NCBI GenBank assembly: GCA_903878085.1
Contig: CAIRGJ010000047.1
Coordinates: 62,001 to 126,000 of the forward strand
DNA from: an uncultured Hyphomicrobiales bacterium
Lineage (GTDB): Bacteria > Pseudomonadota > Alphaproteobacteria > Rhizobiales > Xanthobacteraceae
Reading direction: 5' to 3'
Length of the DNA stretch: 64,000 nt
The position numbers and the translations under genes were made by a program. Below, one piece after another: positions 59,161-64,000 of the stretch. The number at the start of each line of letters is the position of its first letter. Position 1 is the first letter of the stretch. The notes beneath the pieces are model-generated. The model searched no databases. It was not told where the DNA came from and saw only the letters and a list, made by a program, of their open reading frames with translations.

Positions 59161-61143
59161 CTAAGCGTTACTCACGCCATTCGCCCGTTCCACGATCCGC
59201 ACCACGTCCGACATGATGCGGTTCAATTCGAAATCCTTCGGCGTATAGACCGCGGCGACGCCGGACTTCTCCATCGCCGCGGCGTCTTCCGGCGGAATGA
59301 TGCCGCCGACCACCAGCGGCATGGTCATGCCGGCGGCCTTCATGCGCGCGACCACGTCGGCGACCAGCGGCATATGGCTGCCCGATAGCACCGACAGGCC
59401 GATGACATGGGCCTTTTGCTCGCGCGCGGCATCGACGATTTCTTCCGGCGTCAGGCGGATGCCTTCGTAGACCACTTGCATGCCGGCATCGCGCGCCCGC
59501 GCCGCGATCTGCTCGGCGCCGTTGGAATGGCCATCGAGGCCGGGCTTGCCGACTAGGAAGGTCAGGCGGCGGCCAAGCTTGCGCGACACGCGGTCGACCT
59601 CGCCGCGGATATCGTCGAGGCCATCGACATCGTTGCGCATGGCATTGCCGACGCCGGTCGGCGCGCGGTATTCGCCGAAGGCTTGGCGCAGTGTCCAGCC
59701 CCATTCGCCGGTGGTGACGCCGGCTTTGGCGCAGGCAATCGAGGGCGGCATGATGTTGGCGCCGGTGACGGCGGCGCGTTTGAGGTCGGCCAAGGTCGCT
59801 GCAACCGCCTTGCTGTCGCGCGACGCACGCCAGGCGGCGAGGCGCTCAAGCTGGTCGCGCTCGGCGTCTTCCGACACTGTCATGATCGAATCGATGCCAC
59901 CGGTCAGCGGCGAAGCTTCTGTTTCGAGATAGCGATTGACGCCGACCACGATCTGGTCGCCGCGCTCGATGGCCTCCAGCCGCGCGGTGTTGGATTCCAC
60001 CAGCCGCTGCTTCATGTAGCCGCTCTCGACCGCCACCACGGCGCCGCCCATCTCGTCGATGCGCTTGAGCTCTTCCATCGCCTCGGCCTTGAGCGCGTCG
60101 ACTTTGCGCGTCATCACTTCGGAGCCGGCGAACAGATCGCCGTATTCCAAAAGGTCGGTCTCGTAGGCGAGAATCTGCTGCATGCGCAGCGACCATTGCT
60201 GATCCCATGGCCGCGGCAGGCCGAGCGCCTCGTTCCAGGCCGGCAACTGCACGGCGCGGGCGCGCGCGTTCTTCGACAGCGTCACCGCCAGCATTTCAAT
60301 GAGAATGCGCGCGACGTTGTTTTCGGCTTGCTGCTCGGTCAGGCCCAGCGAATTCACCTGCACGCCGTAACGGAACAGCCGCTGCTTGGGATCGGTGATG
60401 CCGTAACGTTCGCGCGTGATCTCGTCCCACAATTCGACGAAGGCGCGCATCTTGCAGATCTCGGTGACGAAGCGCATGCCGGCGTTGACGAAGAACGAAA
60501 TGCGCCCGACCACTTCGCCGAATTTTTCCTGGGTGACCTCGCCCGACGCCTTCACGGTATCGAGCACCGCCACCGCGGTGGCGAGTGCGAAGGCGAGTTC
60601 CTGCACCGGCGTCGCGCCTGCTTCCTGCAAATGGTAGGAGCAGATGTTCATCGGATTCCACTTCGGCAGCTCGGTCGTAGTGAAGATCGCCACGTCCTTG
60701 ATCAGTCGCATCGACGGCGCCGGCGGAAATACGTAAGTGCCGCGCGACAGATATTCCTTGATGATGTCGTTCTGGATGGTGCCGGTCAGCGCCGTGCGCG
60801 GCGCGCCCTGTTCGTCGGCGACCGCGATGTAGAGCGCCATCAGCCACGCCGCGGTGGCGTTGATGGTCATCGACGTGTTCATGGTGCCGAGCGGGATCTG
60901 GTCGAACAGCGCCCGCATGTCGCCGAGATGGTTGACCGGCACGCCGACCTTGCCCACCTCGCCTTTGGCCAGGATGTGGTCCGAGTCGTAGCCGGTCTGG
61001 GTCGGCAGATCGAAGGCAACGGATAAGCCGGTCTGCCCCTTCGCCAGGTTCTTGCGATAGAGCGCGTTGGAGTCCGCCGCGGTCGAGTGACCGGCATAGG
61101 TGCGGAAGATCCAGGGTTTGTCGCGCTTCGGTGTGTCGGCCAT
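59161..61143 (-). CDS. ecm: Ethylmalonyl-CoA mutase (MeaA/Ecm-type B12 enzyme)
   Basis: From ATG 61143 the product is 660 residues. It has a substrate-binding barrel starting W-I-F-R-T-Y-A-G-H-S-T-A-A-D-S-N-A-L-Y and a C-terminal cobalamin domain with the base-off motif G-L-D537-G-H539-S-N-G. The opening TYAGHSTAADSNALYRKNLA and TQTGYDSDHILAKGEVGKVG are those of the MeaA/ethylmalonyl-CoA mutase subfamily rather than of the large subunit of methylmalonyl-CoA mutase. It converts (2R)-ethylmalonyl-CoA to methylsuccinyl-CoA in the glyoxylate-independent acetyl-CoA assimilation pathway. A 30-nt box 17 nt before the ATG is shared with the right-edge gene. Confidence 0.9.
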   Translation of the reverse strand: MADTPKRDKPWIFRTYAGHSTAADSNALYRKNLAKGQTGLSVAFDLPTQTGYDSDHILAKGEVGKVGVPVNHLGDMRALFDQIPLGTMNTSMTINATAAWLMALYIAVADEQGAPRTALTGTIQNDIIKEYLSRGTYVFPPAPSMRLIKDVAIFTTTELPKWNPMNICSYHLQEAGATPVQELAFALATAVAVLDTVKASGEVTQEKFGEVVGRISFFVNAGMRFVTEICKMRAFVELWDEITRERYGITDPKQRLFRYGVQVNSLGLTEQQAENNVARILIEMLAVTLSKNARARAVQLPAWNEALGLPRPWDQQWSLRMQQILAYETDLLEYGDLFAGSEVMTRKVDALKAEAMEELKRIDEMGGAVVAVESGYMKQRLVESNTARLEAIERGDQIVVGVNRYLETEASPLTGGIDSIMTVSEDAERDQLERLAAWRASRDSKAVAATLADLKRAAVTGANIMPPSIACAKAGVTTGEWGWTLRQAFGEYRAPTGVGNAMRNDVDGLDDIRGEVDRVSRKLGRRLTFLVGKPGLDGHSNGAEQIAARARDAGMQVVYEGIRLTPEEIVDAAREQKAHVIGLSVLSGSHMPLVADVVARMKAAGMTMPLVVGGIIPPEDAAAMEKSGVAAVYTPKDFELNRIMSDVVRIVERANGVSNA

Positions 61144-61160
61144 CGGGCTGCCTATTATGG

Positions 61161-61190
61161 CAGTGTGACGCAACCGTTGCTGCAATGCAA
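61161..61190 (-). promoter_or_regulatory. Shared 30-nt upstream box, copy at ecm
   Basis: On the minus strand it reads TTGC-AT-TGCA-GCAACGG then TTGCGTCACACTG, ending 17 nt before the ecm ATG. The copy at 63902-63931 has the same spacing, an identical 13-nt 3' half and 23 of 30 bases in common. This suggests a common regulator. Confidence 0.6.
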
Positions 61191-61345
61191 CATAGAACCG
61201 GGTGCGCTGGGGCGATTAGGCCCCGCAAAGCCTGCCGCCGGGCCAGGCGGGAGCGGGCTGGCAAGCCAGCCACTGAGCCAAACAACAAAGTTTCCTTAAT
61301 ACCCGGGCCTTAACGTCGGTTTCGGTCACACCCCGAGTCTTGCGC

Positions 61346-62347
61346 ATGATGACGAATTCCGCCGGCGGTCCGCGCTACAGCATCGTCGTTCCCGTTTTTA
61401 ACGAGCAGGCGGTGCTGCCGGTTTTGCTGCATCGCCTCGATTTGATGATGCAGGACGTCGACGGCGTCATCGAGACCATCTTTGTCGACGACGGCAGCAG
61501 CGATTGCAGTGCCATCGTGCTCCGCGCCAAGGCCAAGGAAGATCCGCGCTACCGCTTCATCGGGCTGTCGCGAAATTTCGGCCATCAGGCCGCGATCACC
61601 GCCGGCATGGAAGCGGCGAGCGGCGACGCCGTCATCGTCATGGATGCCGATTTGCAGGACCCGCCCGAAGTCGTCGGGCAGATGATCGAGAAGTGGAAGG
61701 AAGGCTACGAGGTGGTCTATGGCCGCCGTCTGTCGCGCGAAGGCGACAGCACCTTCAAGAAATGGACCGCCAGCCTATTCTACAAATTCCTCGGCCGGCT
61801 GTCGTCGGTCGACATTCCGCGCGACGCCGGCGACTTCCGGCTGATCGACCGCAAGGTGCTCGACGCTTTTCTCGCCATGCCGGAGCAGGATCGCTTTGTG
61901 CGCGGCATGTTCGCCTGGCTTGGTTTCCGCCAGACCGAAGTCGCGTTCCATCGCCTGCCGCGGCTCGCCGGCGAAACCAAATATCCGCTGCTGAAGATGC
62001 TGCGCCTGGCCGCCAACGGCGTCATCGGCTTTTCCGACGCGCCGCTGCGGCTGGCGATCTGGTGCGGTTTTGCGGTGTCGGCCTTCGCTGCGCTCTATGC
62101 GCTCTATGTCGTCGGACACTGGCTGGCGGGCGACACGAGTCTGGTGGCCGGCTGGGCCTCGACCATCATCATCGTGTCGTTCCTGTCCGGCATGAACATG
62201 ATCATGACCGGAATCATGGGCCTCTATGTCGGCCGCATCTATGCCGAAGTGAAGCGCCGCCCGCTTTATGTCGTGTCGGAAAAGGCGGGCTTCGATCGCG
62301 CCGTACAATCACCGGCGCAATCGTCACGGACCATCGACGCGGCCTGA
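61346..62347 (+). CDS. GT2 glycosyltransferase, GtrB/DPM1-like
   Basis: From ATG 61346 the product is 333 residues with a GT-A domain (about 10-225): YSIVVPVFNEQAVLP, the acidic loop F-V-D-D-G-S-S-D and the metal motif M-D-A-D-L-Q-D-P-P. Two C-terminal membrane helices (about 235-255 and 265-290) follow. This is the polyprenyl-phosphate-sugar synthase family (bactoprenol glucosyl/mannosyl transferase). It makes a lipid-linked sugar donor at the inner membrane for glycan modification. It is convergent with a polytopic protein 3 nt away, which may use the donor (inference). Confidence 0.9.
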   Translation: MMTNSAGGPRYSIVVPVFNEQAVLPVLLHRLDLMMQDVDGVIETIFVDDGSSDCSAIVLRAKAKEDPRYRFIGLSRNFGHQAAITAGMEAASGDAVIVMDADLQDPPEVVGQMIEKWKEGYEVVYGRRLSREGDSTFKKWTASLFYKFLGRLSSVDIPRDAGDFRLIDRKVLDAFLAMPEQDRFVRGMFAWLGFRQTEVAFHRLPRLAGETKYPLLKMLRLAANGVIGFSDAPLRLAIWCGFAVSAFAALYALYVVGHWLAGDTSLVAGWASTIIIVSFLSGMNMIMTGIMGLYVGRIYAEVKRRPLYVVSEKAGFDRAVQSPAQSSRTIDAA

Positions 62348-62350
62348 CCT

Positions 62351-63805
62351 CTACGGCGCAGTCCGCCGCGTGTGCACCACCGCGACATCGTCGGCATAAA
62401 CCCGCTTCCATTCCGGCAGGCGGTCGAGCAGTGCAACCGCCGGCGTCGACGGCGTCAGCAAGGTCGCGCCGATCTTGTATTGCTCGAGCAGCGCCAGGAA
62501 ATCCGGCAGGTTCTGCAGGTCCAGCGCGCGGCTGTGCCGCATGATGAAGGCGGTGCCGTAGAGTTCGGCGCGGCCGTCGACAAAGGCGGGAATGCCGGCG
62601 AAATCGAGATAACCGCCGAAGTCGTAGGCATTGAGAATCGGCCCGGCTTTGGTGGCATCGAACGAGCGCAGGGCCCTCGCTGGCGTGATGTTTTCCGCCG
62701 GCGCGACCGAGCGCGATGCGCCGACCGCCGCAGTAACGCCAATCAGCAGCACAACGGCCATCGGCGGCATCCAGGCGCCATAACGCGGGATGGCGATATT
62801 GCGAGCGGCGGCGATTGTCGCGAATTGCTGCGCCAGCGGCCGCGCCAGAAACAGCGGCGCCAGCAAAGCGAGCAGCTCGGCGTGTCGCGATTGCGACAGG
62901 CTAAGATGCAGAAGGCCGAACACGATGAAAATGCGCAGCGGCGGCAGCTTGACGCCGCGATAGAGCGCAAAGCCGAACGCGCCCAACATGATCATTTCGA
63001 ACGGGCCGAGATGGGTGAAATCCTGCGCGCGCCATTCGGTGACGATGGTCAGCACTTCGCCGAGCGCGATGGTGCGGGTCGTCACCAAAATCGCTTCCGG
63101 GCCGTAAGGGTTGATGCAGGCGGCGCCGAGCGCCAAGACGCCGAATACCGCCCACTGCCGCGCCACGCGCAGCCGCTCATTAGCTGGCGCGTTCCACAGT
63201 GCGTCGCAGGCGATTGCCGCGGCGATCGCCAGACCGAAGGTGAAACTGCCGTGCAGGTTCGCCCACAGGATCATCAGCGGCAGCAAGTGCCACGGCGGCG
63301 CGCGCCGTTCGTCGGCGGCGCGGATCAGTGTGCCGACCCACAGCACGATCAAGGGCAGTGCCAGGATATGCGGCCGCGCCAGAATATGCGGTGACACCAG
63401 CACGACGGCGGCGAGCACCGCGATCAGAGCCGGCAGCGGCTGCCAGTGCCGCAGCAAGAATCGCGTCAGCAAACCGAATGACGCCGCCGCCGCCGTTGCG
63501 GCGAGCGCGACGACGCCGAGCCAGCCGCCGAGCGATAGCGCCGTCGCGTAAGCGACCTGCGACAGCCACTCGAAGGCGACCCAGTGTTCGCCGCGCATGG
63601 TCAGCGAGAACGGATCGCCGCTCGGCACGGTATGATGGTCGAGGATCCAGCGTCCTAGCGCGATGTGCGAGTATGTATCGGGATCGGCAAGCAGCCGCGG
63701 CGCCAGGGTCAGGAGGAGCACGTAGACGCCCGCGGCCACGAGCCACGGCATCGCCGCCTGAGAATCGGCAATGCGGGCGCTGCGCTGGACAATCTGTTCG
63801 GACAT
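62351..63805 (-). CDS. Polytopic membrane protein of unknown function (possible glycosyltransferase-like)
   Basis: The 484-residue protein has about 10-11 membrane segments. The first loop LLADPDTYSHIALGRWILDH contains acidic and His residues, placed after the first helix as in GT-C-type lipid-dependent glycosyltransferases (GT39/GT87-like). A soluble C-terminal part (about 385-484; GGYLDFAGIPAFVDGRAELY) ends the protein. I do not recognise a named family with confidence. Convergent partner is a GtrB-like enzyme that makes a lipid-linked sugar, fitting but not proving a glycosyltransferase role. Confidence 0.65.
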   Translation of the reverse strand: MSEQIVQRSARIADSQAAMPWLVAAGVYVLLLTLAPRLLADPDTYSHIALGRWILDHHTVPSGDPFSLTMRGEHWVAFEWLSQVAYATALSLGGWLGVVALAATAAAASFGLLTRFLLRHWQPLPALIAVLAAVVLVSPHILARPHILALPLIVLWVGTLIRAADERRAPPWHLLPLMILWANLHGSFTFGLAIAAAIACDALWNAPANERLRVARQWAVFGVLALGAACINPYGPEAILVTTRTIALGEVLTIVTEWRAQDFTHLGPFEMIMLGAFGFALYRGVKLPPLRIFIVFGLLHLSLSQSRHAELLALLAPLFLARPLAQQFATIAAARNIAIPRYGAWMPPMAVVLLIGVTAAVGASRSVAPAENITPARALRSFDATKAGPILNAYDFGGYLDFAGIPAFVDGRAELYGTAFIMRHSRALDLQNLPDFLALLEQYKIGATLLTPSTPAVALLDRLPEWKRVYADDVAVVHTRRTAP

Positions 63806-63901
63806 CGGGTCTGCCTGGAAAAGTCCAAGCTAGGGCCGCGGCCTTGTTAAACCCTTAAAAAGCGGGGTTTTTTGGCTAAGCCGTGGCCGCCGTTATCGAT
63901 A

Positions 63902-63931
63902 TTGCGCTGCAACATAAATTGCGTCACACTG
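63902..63931 (+). promoter_or_regulatory. Shared 30-nt upstream box, copy at the right-edge gene
   Basis: The sequence TTGC-GC-TGCA-ACATAAA then TTGCGTCACACTG lies 25 nt before the ATG at 63957. It matches the ecm copy at 61161-61190 in the same orientation relative to its gene. Confidence 0.6.
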
Positions 63932-63956
63932 ATGACAGTTCGTAGGGAGGCTGCCG

Positions 63957-64000
63957 ATGCCGGCTGTTGCGAAGGTGAGGAGCGTTGCTCCTCACAAGGA
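63957..64000 (+). CDS. Start of a gene cut by the right edge (possible crotonyl-CoA carboxylase/reductase)
   Basis: An ATG at 63957 follows an AGGGAGG site with 7 nt spacing and opens a frame MPAVAKVRSVAPHK that runs out of the window. Only 14 residues are visible. The ending A-P-H-K would fit the N-terminus of crotonyl-CoA carboxylase/reductase, and the shared box with ecm supports an ethylmalonyl-CoA pathway gene, but this is a guess from very little sequence. A gene start is likely; its identity is not established. Confidence 0.5.
   Translation, partial: MPAVAKVRSVAPHK

Noticed and set aside
63846-63880. AAACCC ... GGGTTTTTT hairpin with a T run
   Set aside because: The stem is only 6 bp, it points rightwards with no plus-strand gene upstream, and it lies in the leader of the minus-strand membrane protein gene.
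1-64000. CRISPR array, prophage, insertion sequence or toxin-antitoxin system
   Set aside because: No array of spaced identical repeats, no transposase, integrase or phage structural genes, and no toxin pair were found; the HNH gene is a free-standing family member.

Overview
The window is high-GC DNA (about 65% by eye) from an alphaproteobacterium, most likely of the order Hyphomicrobiales (Bradyrhizobium / Rhodopseudomonas / Pseudolabrys neighbourhood). This is inferred from several orphan Bug/TctC-type solute receptors, a MeaA-type ethylmalonyl-CoA mutase, a DUF47-Pit phosphate pair, and small palindromic intergenic repeats whose core reads GCATGATCCCGAAAAG. There is no prophage, CRISPR array, insertion sequence or rRNA operon. 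It reads as an ordinary chromosome with a strong catabolic and ABC-transport flavour.

Region by region. 1-10.5 kb: aromatic or ring-oxidation genes, namely a truncated FAD monooxygenase, a carboxymuconolactone-decarboxylase-like protein, a Tat-signal ThDP enzyme overlapping a c-type cytochrome, a PdxA/TphB-family dehydrogenase divergent from a Rieske oxygenase, a MAPEG protein, an MhpA-like hydroxylase and a luciferase-like monooxygenase. An L,D-transpeptidase is embedded here. 10.7-14 kb: DUF47-Pit phosphate uptake and a PAS-chemoreceptor-like protein. 14-22 kb: three Bug receptors (one frameshifted), a GlcG-like protein, a molybdenum hydroxylase large subunit, a cupin and a CAP-domain lipoprotein. 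The 20.15-20.83 kb gap holds a consensus promoter followed by a hairpin-rich stretch that I propose is an RNA gene.

22-39 kb: an acyl-CoA synthetase, then a long run of minus-strand genes: a flippase, an Fe3+/2-aminoethylphosphonate-type ABC operon with a DHDPS-family aldolase, a periplasmic propeller protein with a heme c motif, FadD with DUF924, a diguanylate cyclase, and a CobW GTPase overlapping a D-Ala-D-Ala carboxypeptidase. 39-50 kb: an SCP2-type thiolase with a LysR regulator, an SsuABC/TauABC-type transporter, HisE, a YqaA-type membrane protein, an orphan substrate-binding protein, tRNA-Leu(CAA), DsbB, a second FAD monooxygenase and a cytochrome b561. 50-64 kb: a MacAB exporter, a secreted class II aldolase lying between an intact HNH nuclease gene and a duplicated fragment of its 3' end, an esterase, AlkA, GluQ, a hybrid histidine kinase, ethylmalonyl-CoA mutase, a GT2 glycosyltransferase, a polytopic membrane protein, and the first codons of a gene leaving the right edge.

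Recurring themes. Convergent genes often end on abutting or overlapping stop codons. Palindromic repeats occupy the receptor-to-membrane-component junctions of two ABC operons. A 30-nt box is shared by the ethylmalonyl-CoA mutase promoter region and the right-edge gene. Family assignments are from motifs read directly. Substrates and physiological roles are inference unless stated.
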